64,000 nucleotides of DNA from Paragorgia papillata (GCA_035771165.1 JAWNZC010000348.1:6054001-6118000); one strand, 5' to 3'. Shown: positions 11,515-22,835, counted from the stretch's first letter. The notes: generated by a model not told the origin, from the sequence alone. Translations and numbers: made by a program.

Positions 11515-12117
11515 AAAGTGCCTATGAAACGAAAACGTATTCTATACTAATTAAAAGGGTCTATATGAGTTGTGCCAACAGCAAGCTTGCATGCTGACAT
11601 AAAAATCATTAGGTAAAAAGAATATGTCGTAGTTATTAAAGTGCCTATGAAACGAAAATTAAGTTTGCCTTATTTGAAAGAACACTTAAAATGATAGAGT
11701 AACATCTTTTGAAGTTTTTTGTTTCCTTGCTTCGTTCTTGATATATTTCAGTTTGTTTGATGTAAATGTCGCATGTTGCGACGTCACACGTGCATATTGA
11801 GTTATCGAAAAACGTTATATATCTTTGCTATTGTCAAATACAATCACTTGAAAATCTACATGTTAAGTGTTCTGGGCGAAACACACGCACATGCTTCCCT
11901 CGAGTTATTTTATTTTGATAAAAGCAAAGATCATATATAACTTTTTTCAATAACTCATTATGCACATGTGACGTTAAATGTTTAATTTGCATATCAAACA
12001 AACTGAAATATCTCAAGAACGAAGCAAGGAAAAGAAAAACTTCAAAAGATGTTATACTCTATCATTTTAAGCGTTCTTTCAAATAAGACAGACTTAATTT
12101 TCGTTTCATAGGCACTT
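11515..12117. mobile_element. 479-bp palindromic element (11639-12117) inside a relative
   Basis: A left terminus reading TTAAAGTGCCTATGAAACG occurs at about 11515. The same terminus recurs at 11636 and is matched by an inverted terminus ending at 12117-12120. The inner element, 11639-12117, is one large hairpin with arms of about 220 bases that include CTTCGTTCTTGA and GTTTGTTTGAT words. Its length equals that of the copy at 27975-28453. TTAA (or TA) flanks both ends. Confidence 0.8.
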
Positions 12118-12129
12118 TAAGAACGTTTA

Positions 12130-12359
12130 CAATCATTTGCAACTCACTTTTCACCCAAATCTTCAGAAGTTCGTTCCGAAGTTCGCAAGTTCGTTGGGAA
12201 GTTTAAAGTCCGTTTTGAACTGCGCATTTGATTGGCTGCTAGAAACCAAGCAACCAATCAAATGCAGAGTTCAAAACGAACTACGAACTTCCGAACGAAC
12301 TTGCGAACTAGTTCCGAAGATATGATTTGGGTGAAAAGTGAGTTGCATGCAAATGACTG
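12130..12359. mobile_element. 230-bp palindromic MITE
   Basis: The arms are inverted complements from CAATCATTTGCAACTCAC on the left to its counterpart at the right, with further inner pairs such as GTTCGCAAGTTCGTT and CAATCAAATG. TA flanks each side (12128-12129 and 12360-12361). It lies only 12 bases after the preceding element. Confidence 0.8.
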
Positions 12360-12652
12360 TAACAGCTTGTAACTACTTATCATCAATGATTAAATACAGA
12401 AGCTTCCTCAAAATAGAAATTTATTAACTGTAACTACTTGTTCTATAGTAAAGGTTGGAAATCGCTGTTGAACAGTTCAACGTAATTATTATAATGAATA
12501 TTTTGATGCTGAAAAATTATTTCATCTATAATCACGTTCATCTGTCCGGCAGAAGTATGAAGATATATGCATCAATATATATTTTCTTATCATTCCCGCT
12601 AAATGACGCCAGCTGGCCCGACCGCCTCCTTTAAATTTAACAAAACCATTCA

Positions 12653-12793
12653 GGGGGTATTTACATAGATGAAAGTTGTCCCTGTCAAGGGGGTCACCCT
12701 ATGGGGAAAGCGTTGCTTTGGAGTTGTCTCGGTACCCCCTTAGGGTGACCCTACTACCCGAGACAAGTGTCAAATTCCCCATGTAAACACCCG
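12653..12793. mobile_element. Short inverted-repeat element
   Basis: The ends pair as GGGTATTTACAT and ATGTAAACACCC. The inside holds inverted GGGTCACCCTA / TAGGGTGACCC and GTCTCGGTA / TACCCGAGAC words. The borders are approximate. Confidence 0.45.
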
Positions 12794-13065
12794 CTGTCGC
12801 GACTAAATAAAATGAATGCAATGTTGGCTCTCCCAAGTAGGGATAACTCTCGTCCATGTAAACGGGACGTTAGTTACCTTAATCCGTGACGAGGAGAAGT
12901 GTGACCAACAAGGTTGGTCATGTCGCGCATTAGGCATGAAATTCATAAAGCTTTATTTGATTGGATAATTTAATCTCACGAAAATTGCCAGAAAACAAAT
13001 CATAATTGTCAGAAGACAAGGCTTGTTATTTGGTCGATCAAAATCTATTAGATTATTGTCTGTAT

Positions 13066-13573
13066 CATAGTCCCTAGAATTATATTGTCTGGAGACGCGG
13101 CGAACATCAAAGCGGTTAACAATGAGCTACAATTTAGGTTGAGGGTGGCAAATAAGGTGCACAATCTTTTGTTTTACGTTCATTAATATTTATAAAGCAA
13201 CGCTGCTATTGGTTGATTGCTTCATACCAAAAATACAATGTGTTCAACAAGCGTTAAGGTGAAATAAGGTGCACAAATGTGAACAAAAACCTAGAACAAA
13301 GACTTTGGCTGCGTTTCCAGACAATTTATTTCTAGGGACTATGTCAGACCACTTTCATAATAGCGACTAATTTGAATATTCTTTTAATAAAACGAGGCGA
13401 AAAGGGCTCGTTATAAGATGGATGCACATAATTTATGTGCATCTTAACAAGCCTTTTCGCCTCGTTTGTGTGTGTAGTTAGAAATTTTTTTTGCTTCATA
13501 ACGAGGCCAAAAAGGCTGATTTAGATGCACATAAAAGAATGTTTAAAGTAGTAAGTATTATGAAAGTAGTCTA
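13066..13573. mobile_element. Two abutting inverted-repeat elements
   Basis: The first (13066-13343) has ends CATAGTCCCTAGAA and its complement plus a TGTCTGGA pair. The second (13346-13573) has ends AGACCACTTTCATAAT and its complement. Inside the second, 13387-13468 is a near-perfect palindrome with ACGAGGCGAAAAGGGCT arms and a GCACATAA..TTATGTGC centre. A relative of the second element lies at 25153-25318. Confidence 0.65.
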
Positions 13574-15112
13574 TATTCAGGTTGCACACAGTGAGACTAT
13601 ATACTTATTTGAAACGAGACCCCGATTTACTTTCATATGGCTCTTGGCTTTAACTGGATCCATGGATTTTTTTGAGCTCCGAAAGTAATGCTAGTTAAGA
13701 AAACAGGACTTAGGACACTTAATAGTTAATATAGCTTTGTTATTCCCGAGGATCATTAATTGCAAGTTAGAACAACAAGTAGATAAATTAGCATGCATAA
13801 TTTAAATTTATATAGACATTTCTTAGAAGAAAATTGTCCTTTTGTGAAGTCATTTATAACCGTGTAACACTATTACTGAAAGTATAAACGGTAAAACATA
13901 TGGTGTTCTTGTTCGATAGATTGACGAGGAGTATTTGTGCTTTTTCCTCATTTTTTGCATGGAGAGAAGCTAATTTGGAACGGGGTTATTAGAAAGTGGG
14001 CGCTTCCCTGCCAATAAACCTATATTTTCTTACGTGCATGTGCTTATATTAAACGTATACAAAGCTTTGGTGACTTTAGCCTGTAAACAGACTGTCTTGG
14101 GAGGGGGGGGGGGGGGGGGGACTTCGGGAGGAGACTTGAAACATTTGTAGAATTTGCTCTTATATTCAATTTCTCGCCTCCAGATAGACGTGCATGGACT
14201 TGATCTAAGTCTAACTCAATATATAATACTAACTTAACTTGCTCTTTCCGACTATAAAAGATTTTATCCATTATAATATATACCTATAAAGATGTATTTG
14301 TTAGATTAATTTAAAAAAATTCAAAACCCCATTGCAGCTGCTTTGCTGCAGTTGCACGTTCACTGGCACTATATGAATTGCAAATTGCAACGATGTATAT
14401 ATGACTAGAAATAATTAAATAGCAAGTATGCTTGACAATCAAAATTAAAAACACTTAGTGGTGCAATTGCATGAACTATATTTTTTTAATATCTTTTTGG
14501 CTTTGTTTGTTTCTCCGAGTGCATGCAGATAAACAAATTCTTCATTATCAGTTATTTTTTTTTGAAATTAATTGATCATGAACGTTGTTAAAATTGGATT
14601 TATATTGGCTCATATGTTCTTGGGCCGTTGTTGCAAACAAAATTCTCAGGCAGACCAAAATATATTATATGTATCATGCTGCTGACTGCGTGCACGCGTG
14701 AAAGAGCGGGTTCTAGCTGACGGCGTTCTGCGTTGGGGAGAGATGTAGCTGTACAAGCAGCATCTTTTAAAATGGTCACCGCATGACATTAAAACCAATT
14801 TTTCCTTATCGAAAAACTAACTGAACAATTTTAAACTCAGTCTCGTTGTTAAAATCAATTTACCCGAATTGCAGAAGATAAAGTAAAACAGTAAACCGTC
14901 CGATACATTTCGTATCAAGGTTTGAATGAAGCATGCAGAATTGCAGATATTAGCAGAGTTAAGCAGAGACGGATATTTGGATATATATATATGATACTAT
15001 ATGATTATGAAATAGACTATTCATTAGCACAGTAAAATTAATATTGCATGCATACTTATTATGCAGTATATAAAATCGTATTATTCTTACATTTTTATTA
15101 AAAGGTGAAGAC
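13574..15112. other. No gene seen; upstream region of second GPCR
   Basis: Contains a G-run of about 20 bases at 14102-14121 and otherwise AT-rich sequence. An AG at 15103-15104 after a T-rich stretch resembles the acceptor that precedes the first receptor's ATG. Confidence 0.45.
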
Positions 15113-16069
15113 ATGAGCGCTATTTCTGAAAATTGGATTGTTCGCCTGGTGTTTTCCTTGATTTCTTTCATGGCGTTCTTTGGAAATGCTTTAGTCCTGT
15201 GGATGTTCATCAGAAAACACAAGACCTCGACAAAAACGCCTTTTGATGTGTTCATTGTCAACTTGGCTGTATCAGATCTCCTTGCCGCAGTATTTTTGGT
15301 GTTCAGTCGATTTCTTTATCTGCCAACAATGCCTAACAGTCAACCCGAAGCTTTCTTACTTTGCAATCTTTTATGGGGTGGTTATATTTTATTTGGTCTT
15401 GGTTATGTATCCGTTTATACTTGCCTTACATTAACTATTGAACGTTGGTTGGCTGTTTTTAAACCTCATTTATATCGTCGTGTGGAACGAAAGCATGTTA
15501 TATTGACCGTTATCATTGTCTGGATCTGGGCTTTCTTTATCAACTCGACTGTGTTTGTAAGCGTTAGTGAAAATTTCCAACAAGAAAAATGTGAATGGAT
15601 TGAACCGCAAGTTGGAAAATTTTTCCTTCCTTTTCTGGAGCTAAGTGTGGCCTGTGTTATACCATTCTCCATAATCATTATTTTATATGCACATATCTTT
15701 TACAAAATTCACCGAATGCCAACCTTTATTAAGAAAACACGAAACGCGTTTAAAAAACGACTTACAATACTCGCTTTCGCCGCTTCAGCTGCTTTAATAG
15801 TTGGATGGCTTCCTGTTAAGATAAGCTATATGTTGAGATTTACAAGTATTGGAGGAAGCCATCTTCACGGAATAGCACATTTGATATTTATTATGATGGC
15901 ATTAGGAAATAGTTGTGTTAATCCCATTCTGTATGGCTTCTATAGTTCTAAATTTCGGGAAGAGTATAAAAGAATATTTTACGAAATATTCCACTGTAAA
16001 AAACGTTCCGAAACTGAAATAGAAGCTGAAGAGCAGATGATACCTATGAGTATTCTCCAAAAAGTGTAA
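15113..16069 (+). CDS. Class A (rhodopsin-type) G-protein-coupled receptor, paralog 2
   Basis: This 318-residue seven-transmembrane receptor is, by eye, identical to the receptor at 331-1272 at roughly two thirds of aligned positions and collinear with it. It shows the same marks: FFGNAL in TM1, NLAVSD in TM2, a Cys before TM3, ERW after TM3, WIWAF in TM4, a PF pair in TM5, GWLP in TM6 and NPILYG in TM7, and again no Asp in TM3. The start at 15113 puts TM1 at the same distance from the N-terminus as in the paralog, and an acceptor-like AG lies 8-9 bases upstream. The tail is longer, ending in a stretch rich in acidic residues. AATAAA at 16147 follows. The two genes are probably a tandem duplication later separated by transposons. 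Ligand unknown; a peptide or orphan type is inferred. Confidence 0.92.
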   Translation: MSAISENWIVRLVFSLISFMAFFGNALVLWMFIRKHKTSTKTPFDVFIVNLAVSDLLAAVFLVFSRFLYLPTMPNSQPEAFLLCNLLWGGYILFGLGYVSVYTCLTLTIERWLAVFKPHLYRRVERKHVILTVIIVWIWAFFINSTVFVSVSENFQQEKCEWIEPQVGKFFLPFLELSVACVIPFSIIIILYAHIFYKIHRMPTFIKKTRNAFKKRLTILAFAASAALIVGWLPVKISYMLRFTSIGGSHLHGIAHLIFIMMALGNSCVNPILYGFYSSKFREEYKRIFYEIFHCKKRSETEIEAEEQMIPMSILQKV

Positions 16070-16146
16070 ATGTATATAAGGTTAAATTAACTGGGAAAAA
16101 GACAAACTGTGCATAGAAGTAGTTCTCAAAGCCATGCATTGCTAGA

Positions 16147-16152
16147 AATAAA
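16147..16152 (+). promoter_or_regulatory. Poly(A) signal of GPCR paralog 2
   Basis: AATAAA lies about 80 bases after the stop codon. Confidence 0.5.
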
Positions 16153-16288
16153 ACTCAGATCAAAAGCAATTGTCAATTAATGCAAATGAAATTAGGGCCT
16201 CACAGGTGATTATAGAAAATCTCGCGCGCTGATTGGTGGAGCAACTTCGGGACTAATTATCGATAGTCACCTACAGCGTTTATTCAAA

Positions 16289-16489
16289 ATGGCCGCCAAT
16301 CAATTTGTCAATGCGACTGACGAGGAAATTAACAAAATGCTGTCCCTAAAAGTACGAAAATATGTATTTATACTAAAACAATTATTCGCCTCAGGCTCAG
16401 TGAGCGATCCGGAACGTGAAATCCAGAAATTTGATGTTAAGCTCTTGGTCGCTTACGAGAAACCAAAAAGATTAGCAGTGTCAGAATGA
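16289..16489 (+). pseudogene. N-terminal fragment of a Crypton/KIAA1958-like tyrosine-recombinase element
   Basis: The 66-residue frame opens MAANQFVNATDEEINKML, which resembles the start of the multicopy Crypton-derived (KIAA1958/DUF3504-like) proteins of invertebrate genomes, where MAAN.F....DEEI is followed by a DNA-binding region. Here the resemblance fades after about 25 residues and the frame stops at residue 66, so no recombinase domain is left. The upstream GCGCGCTGATTGGTGGAG and GATAGTCACCT words may be the element's own promoter side. Family assignment is from memory of the pattern and should be treated as tentative. Confidence 0.35.
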
Positions 16490-16771
16490 GCAAGTGGCAA
16501 GAACTATTGCATAACAGTCTCTGAAATTACATGGTTGCGGTCCGTCTTTTTGGTTGATCTAAATGTAACAAAGGGGCGGTTTCGGGAACTGAGTTTGCAT
16601 GTAATTACTTAATTGGTAGTCGGAGTATACATCTGGCAGTGCTAGAAGTCTGTATAGAAATCTTCTTCTTGGTGCAGATTTTCATGTACTAGACTCTTTC
16701 CACTGCCGCAACGTTTTTTTTATAATATGGATCCCATGCATTGGACACGTATTCAAGCTTCGGTCTCACTA

Positions 16772-16908
16772 AAGCCTGGTTTCCATATAAGATCGTCCAG
16801 ATCCTCTCAATCGCTCAAATATCTCCAATCAGACTAGAGATATCTCGAATCGCCCAATCTGATTTGGATGGATTCACGCGATCGGAACGATCATATGGAA
16901 ACCAGGCT
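16772..16908. mobile_element. TIR element, AAGCCTGGTTTCCATAT family
   Basis: The termini AAGCCTGGTTTCCATATAA and the complement of its right end pair, with TA on both sides. A diverged relative lies at 27338-27532. No coding capacity. Confidence 0.75.
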
Positions 16909-16952
16909 TAAGTTCTTATATAAGCAGTTTCGTTTACTTCTCTCGAACAGTT

Positions 16953-17132
16953 CCACTCCACTCCACTTTACTTTACTTTACTTTACTTTACTTTACTTTA
17001 CTGCTCTGCTCTACTCTACTCTACTCTACTCTACTCTACTCTACTCTACTCTACTCTACTCTACTCTACTCTACTCTACTCTACTCTACTCTACTCTACT
17101 TCACTTCACTTCACTTCATTTCATTTCATTTC
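16953..17132 (+). repeat. (TTTAC)n-(CTACT)n-(TTCAC)n pentanucleotide tract
   Basis: Five-base repeats run from TTTAC units through a long CTCTA/CTACT block to TTCAC and TTCAT units. Because the unit is five bases, all frames stay open; the Leu/Tyr/Ser/Thr-rich frames are artefacts. Confidence 0.9.
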
Positions 17133-17223
17133 AAAGTGGCACGTTTTAGTTTCAAAATACGGCGAGTCGTAAATTAAATCTCGCTTTTACCAATATTTGT
17201 TTTATATATATATCAAGTTATCA

Positions 17224-17770
17224 TCAGTAAGACTGGGATGACCATTTCATTTTCGCATCGAATACAGAGTACTCCAAACAGGAAAGGAGCACCCAAGAGG
17301 TTATCAGCGGTGAAGATGTCACTCCCTCACGTGCACCACTATATTTGTTTTCGCTGTGTATAGGAATGACCTGAACCACTCTAGAAGTGAACCGCGAATT
17401 CCATGCATACTCCAATTTCTTCAATAAGCTTTGGCTGGAGACTTTATCGAACGCATTTGTAAAATCAAGTATTGCCAAATGAGCTTGTTAATTACATTGG
17501 ATAGCATGCGAGATGTCGTGAATTGTAGATATTCGTTGAGTTTCAGTCATTGAGTTTCAGTAGAACGCTTGGCCCTTAAACCGCGCTGGTTGTCTATGAT
17601 ATACCATGCATTTCAAGATGTTTCATGAGGTGACTGAGGATAATATACGTTCCAATACTTTGCTGGCAATGCAGGTAAGTGTTATCGGTCTATAATTACC
17701 GGGGTCTGACTTTTTCCCTTGTTTGTATATACTTGCTTCTTTCCACTTGGCTGTATCTCTGCCAGTTTCG
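17224..17770 (-). pseudogene. LINE reverse-transcriptase fragment, frameshifted
   Basis: Read on the minus strand across frames, the segment shows the classical non-LTR RT order: a WKEAS..Y.QGKKSDP stretch, then NYRPITLTCIASKVLERII, then a degraded middle, then HDISHAIQ and the palm motif AILDFTNAFDKVSSQSLL. At least two stops or frameshifts break it, and the part after the palm decays. The YxDD box, endonuclease and 5' end are missing, so it is a dead fragment of a CR1/L2/RTE-like LINE. Confidence 0.8.
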
Positions 17771-17924
17771 GCGCGGTTTGGCATGCATTCTCTTAATTTC
17801 AAAAACCATGGGACCTTTTACAGTGATGATAATCTCTCCTATTGTATTACCTCGTCGTGCATGCAGCTGCACGGCGAAGTTGAGAACAGCAAGGTCGTAA
17901 GAAGGATGGCTATAAACTGAATTG

Positions 17925-18000
17925 GCCTTGTAGCTCAGACAATAGAGCCTGATCAGACTAAACTAATGATCGTGGGTTCGAATTTTAAGTGTAATCCCGT
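17925..18000 (+). mobile_element. tRNA-derived SINE head, copy 2
   Basis: TTGGCCTTGTAGCTCAGAC (A-box region) is followed 40 bases later by GTGGGTTCGAATTTT (B box). The opening matches the SINE read on the minus strand at 5790-5992. It leads straight into the inverted repeat at 17998. Confidence 0.55.
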
Positions 18001-18451
18001 AGTATTTTCGTGCTAAAGTTGATTTTTTTCCCTTTTTTGAGTTGACGAGATGTCAAACTATCAGAAAATGACGGTGTTCAAATGTTCAACCTTTCAGTGT
18101 ACAGGGGTCGGAGGCTAATAGGAGTGACTCGAAGACCTTTCGTGACCCTGATCCTAGCCCAAATAGTGTGGTATGAAGTGTCATCAAAACAGCTTTCGTA
18201 GGATTTGCATGCTAAAGTTGATTTCTGTTTCTTTTTCCAGTTTTTCTCAGTTGGCTGTTCGTTCGTTCGTTCGAGGCGTCAAACTATCAGAAAATGCAGT
18301 TCAAATTTTCCAAGCTTCTCAAATTTGCTATAGCTCTCTGTATATTGAAAGGTCGAAAATTTGAACCCCATCATTTTCTGATAGTTTGACATCTAGTCAA
18401 CTCAAAAAAGGAAAAAAAATCAACTTTAGCACGCAAATACTACGGGAGCTG
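17998..18451. mobile_element. Foldback element with A/T-rich arms
   Basis: The left arm from TCCCGTAGTATTTTCGTGC and the right arm ending GCAAATACTACGGGA are inverted complements over about 100 bases and include GATGTCAAACTATCAGAAAA. A partial third copy of the arm lies between them near 18175-18300. Confidence 0.7.
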
Positions 18452-19165
18452 TTTTCATGACACTTCATACAACACTATAGTGAAGTACAATTTTCTCAAC
18501 TTGATTCAGTAGAATTCCTTCACTCGAAGTAGCAGCAATTTCTAATTTCTGTTTGCTTACACATGTTGAAAATATGTATAATTTTTAAAAAATGTATTAT
18601 TTATAGCCTAAGTATATACAAACAATTTTTACTAAGTTACATTTAATTTATGCTACAATTATAATAAACGTATTCTTGTTCAATAGGTTGGTCTTGCACG
18701 CGCAAATGTGTCCTGTGGAATATGGTTGTTTTCATTGGTGGACTATTAGTCCATTTCACATATTGATTGGTTTTATATTATAGAGCAGCAATAGCAGGTT
18801 ATGGCTCCTAGTTCATAGAAACTTGTTATCCACAACTAATATATAGAGCTGCGGAGTTTATATAGTCATACAGCGAATGCTCTAGTAAAGACATAACAAT
18901 TCAGCAATTAAGTTTGTGTTGTGATGCAGTTCCTTTTAATACGCAGATTTTCACCTTTCATATTTTTATACACTGTTATCAGCAGCATATCCTTATAAAT
19001 ATATACCCATGCGGAAGTAGTATATAGCACTTTCTGAACTCTTTGCCCTATTAATGGTAATATGTCTCAGGCAGATTATACCAAACTGCAGCTATGAATA
19101 AAAGGTTTCTCTCTCTTGCATAACTGTATATAAACTGCGACGTTTATTACATGTACAGATCATCA
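18452..19165. other. No gene seen
   Basis: AT-rich sequence without recognisable ORFs or repeats beyond short TA runs. Confidence 0.4.
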
Positions 19166-19170
19166 GGAAA

Positions 19171-19452
19171 TTGTCTTCTCTTCTTTATCTCTTCTTCTTC
19201 TCTTCTTTTCTCTTCTTCTTTTTTTCTTTATCTCTTCTTCTTTTCTTCTTCTTCTTCTCTTCTTCTTCTTCTTTATCTTTTCTTCTTCTCTTCTTTTCTC
19301 TTCTTCTCTTCCTCTTCTTCTTCTCTTCTATTTCTCTTTTTTTTCCCTCTTCTCTCCTTTCCTCTTCTCTTCCCATTCCCTTTTTCCCTCCTATCTTCTC
19401 CTCTTGTTTTCTTATCTTCTCCTTTTTTTCTCATCTTCTCTTCTCTTCTCTT
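19171..19452 (+). repeat. Polypyrimidine (TCTTCT)n tract
   Basis: About 280 bases of C and T with few interruptions. Overlapping frames rich in Ser/Leu/Phe (plus) or Lys/Arg/Glu (minus) are low-complexity artefacts. Confidence 0.9.
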
Positions 19453-19570
19453 ATGATTTCTTCATTATATAGCGGACAGTTGACACAAACAGTAGGAGGC
19501 AAACGTGAAGGAAGATGATTTGGTTAAGGACCATACAGAATGTCTCGATGAGAATCTTCTTCTGCATTTA

Positions 19571-21664
19571 AAGTGTCTATGACATGAAAAAATGGTATAC
19601 GATTTTTTTGTATTAAGTGAAAGATATACCTGTGAAAGGTAATCTCACGAAATTTGGCATCATTTCGTCGCATATTTTTCGAACTACGACTCTTCGAAGT
19701 TCACCTGAAACGACTCGAAGAGTGCGAAATTCCATCGCGCGGTCAGACCGGCTATCTGGTTACTTATGACGTAGGCGTGTGGACACATCTCAAGTTGACT
19801 AAACAAAATAACAGGTATTATTAGCCGTTTTTGAGCAAATTGGGATGGCTATGGTTCTGAATAAAACAACTTTATTTTAGCGTTATAGTGAAATTCTATA
19901 TTACCGATGTGTTGATGACCTCTGGATATTCATTATTTCCATTGAATCGCGAGTATAAACACTCCTAGTAAGAGTGAAGTTAGGTCAAGCAAAACCGTTT
20001 TGTTTACTTTTGATCAGCGTTCAAATAAACGTCGTCGCCGTAAAAATGTTGAAGTGATCGCAGCAACGTCGGGAACAGAACATTATAGAGGGTAGAATGT
20101 TGGTCTAAGAATTACGTTGTTTTGCGTTCTGTTTTTGTGCAATTTTATCGTCGGTCTGGTTATGGGATTTGTTAAAAGTTAGTATGTTATACTACAACAA
20201 TAATCACTTAGAAATCAGTTTGGCAGTGGTGTTACAGAGAACTGGTTTCCACTATAAATAAGGTGTCTTTAATGATGTTAATGTTGGTCTTGAGTGTATA
20301 CACTGTACAGTTGTCCGCATTCGACCATGCATATACGGTTCAATTTAATCTCTAGCACGAGTTTCTTTACATATTATCAGTAATAAGTATTTGGTTAACA
20401 AGGGTCTGGCGCGCGAATGCATGACCAACGCAGTTTTATCGCCTGCGCAAATTATGTCGTGATTATAAAAACAAGCTGAAATTGCATGAGTCGCTGAAAT
20501 GTGGAACATATAAACAGTAACTCAGAGCAAATTAGTTATAAGTAATAGAACCAAGAACCAGAGCAGAAATATTGTAACGCTAGACGACTCGAACTATAAA
20601 TGTCGTACTTGATCGAAGTTTCGTATATCACAACAATCAGGTGGAATAGTATATATTAGGGAACGGGCAATAAAATATATAAGATTAAGTAGTTTCGCCG
20701 CTATGACTATGGACTATGACCCAAACCCAGTCTTCAAAAGGACGATACTGTGGTATGGATCTGGCGAAAAATGATTGGCATGTACCAGAGTAATTCTGGA
20801 CAGGTTTCACTGAGAAAACGAGAGCAGAAGAACGGAAATTATGTGTGGTATGATGTACAAAAATCATTAGCCTAGGCATCATCCCGACTTTTGACTCGCG
20901 TCACATCTTTGCTCTGCGCATTTCAAAGACCTTGTGTCATCTGCAGTGCTATATGCGTTATAACATTATGGGAATCTAGCTAAGACCCAACGTAATTTAT
21001 CTGGACCCAGAAGCGATACTCATTATTGTCTATTGGAGTTTTCGGCACACATGTGATACTGCTTTGAGACTTGTGAATATATTGTATAATATTATATATA
21101 ATAGAAACATATAGAATAGAAAATATTGCTGTTTTAGTTTTATTCGTTTTGTTAATACTCGGCAATATTCAGAATTTACTATTAACTGTAACACTGCCAA
21201 ATCTTTGGACAATATTTCCCGAAGGAAATATGTAACTTCATCGACGAACCTCATCGACAATCGTCTCTCGACTGCATCATGATCTGATGGTTCATCACTA
21301 TCAGCATCAACCAAAAACTGCTTAATCATATCCTCATTTGATTCTTCGTCTTCTATAGTAGCTGGTGACACAAAATATTCGTTTTCTGACTCGTTTTCAA
21401 AAGCCCTATCTTGCTGTATTTACCTGTATCACCACAGTGAAATTTACGATGAGTCCACACGCCTACGTCATCGCGGCCTAAACTCGGTCCCAGACTTTTC
21501 GTACTTTTTATTCGAAAATATGGCAAAATTGGCAACTTCAACGCGTTGTAACTCGAAAAATATTCATCAGAAATACGCCAAACTTTCTGAGATTATTATT
21601 TGGCTGAACATCTTTCAGTCTGTGTAAAAAACGCCATACTCATTTTTTCATGTCATAGACACTT
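19571..21664. mobile_element. 2.1-kb DNA transposon-like element with long TIRs
   Basis: The termini AAGTGTCTATGACATGAAAA (left) and their inverted copy (right) lie inside TTAA/TA flanks. The inverted similarity continues, diverged, for about 230 bases and includes GATGACGTAGGCGTGTGGAC in both arms. The terminal pattern matches the 479-480 bp palindromic elements at 11639, 27975 and 40399. The interior has short minus-strand frames: 20685-20882 is unrecognised, and 21030-21371 is acidic (runs of Glu/Asp/Ser) as seen near the ends of some transposase proteins. No intact transposase is visible, so this is probably a decayed or non-autonomous copy. Confidence 0.75.
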
Positions 21665-22517
21665 TAAGCAAACGAGCTAGCTTTTTAACCAGAGCTTTTA
21701 TCAAAACCAAATTTTGAATGCCCGGGTGTTCTCTGCCACGACGAAGCAAAATCCGTAAACGTTTCATTCGGTCAAATTACTCAAAATGTCATTCCATCCA
21801 TTCCCTTGACATATTGAGAAAAAATATCTAGTCAACAAGCCTATTGTTTTAGGAAATGTTCGCAATGTGGCTTCAAAAGGAACGACAAAGTAGCGTCTTA
21901 TCGCACACAACTTTGTTTGTAGTTATTATCACCACTAAGTCACATATCAAGATCTTTTGACATACATGTAATTTGCAACCATTCTATATGCCATGTTTGT
22001 CTAAACTGGTAGTTATTTTAATCCTGCACCATAAGAGTTGAACCAACCAAAAAAATAAATTGTGCGAATGGATAAAAAAGAACGAATATACAAATGCAAA
22101 CATGACGACGGCAACAATAATCATCTTCAACAAACAATAACTTTAATGAAGAGACGTCATTAAGACAACAGGTCGCCTTTTTTCTCCTGTATGAGTTAAG
22201 TAGAAAACACTTTACTATAGTTAGTAAAATATTTCAAGTTCCTGATCCATAGATTTTTTGTTATCCTTGAATTTTCTTGATATATTATCAAATCACGTGA
22301 AAATTATTGAAATCCCCTCGTACCCCGTAGTTTGTCTGACACCTTCATTTATTTGTACTTCTGCTTCACTTGCACAAGACTCTGAGGAGAGTGTAATTTC
22401 TTGGCAAAAAAAACACAATCCAAGAATCATTACTTATTATAATGTGAAGGCGCCATGAATAACATTCCTGAAATTATAAATCAACAAATCAGCTGATTCA
22501 AATCTAGCGATAAAGAT
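21665..22517. other. Downstream region of the RING gene; no other gene seen
   Basis: AT-rich. A minus-strand AATAAA (complement at 22348-22353), about 165 bases past the RING stop codon, could end its mRNA. Confidence 0.4.
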
Positions 22518-22789
22518 TCACGAAACAAATTGCTTAATAACAAGGTCAATAGGTGCTCTGCAAATTGGACAAGAAGCTCCTCTTCGTTGTAGTTCACGAG
22601 CACACTCGACACAACAGCACACGTGTCCCGTCGTACCATGAATTATTGTTGCATTTTTGGGCTTTGAAAGGCAAATAACGCATGAAGTGGATTGCTCAGC
22701 AAGGGAAGCTTTATTTAAATCTATTAAGTCTTCTACTGGTGAAGTCACTGGTTGTCCTGCTGCTGTTCTTGTTATGAAACCTCGTACAG
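22518..22789 (-). CDS. RING exon (last exon) of C1-like/RING protein
   Basis: This terminal exon encodes 89 residues and the stop. The acceptor is a T-rich run ending CAG, so the exon starts CT at 22789-22788 and completes a codon begun by the upstream 48-base exon (G|CT). The last 53 residues form a compact RING: CVIC, then PKNATIIHGTTGH, then CCCVECA, then CPICRAPI, ending eight residues later. The HG.TGH core and the short tail that ends right after the RING are hallmarks of the MDM2/MDM4-type C2H2C4 RING; NEURL and XIAP RINGs are weaker matches. The inferred role is an E3 ubiquitin ligase. There is no p53-binding or RanBP2 finger region in this exon, so orthology to MDM2 is not claimed. 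Confidence 0.85.
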
Positions 22790-22835
22790 CTGACAAAAAA
22801 TAAAATAAAATAAAACAATATACAATGAGCCCGAC

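Noticed and set aside
19151..19518. Ser/Leu/Phe-rich ORFs
   Set aside because: Polypyrimidine tract translation only.
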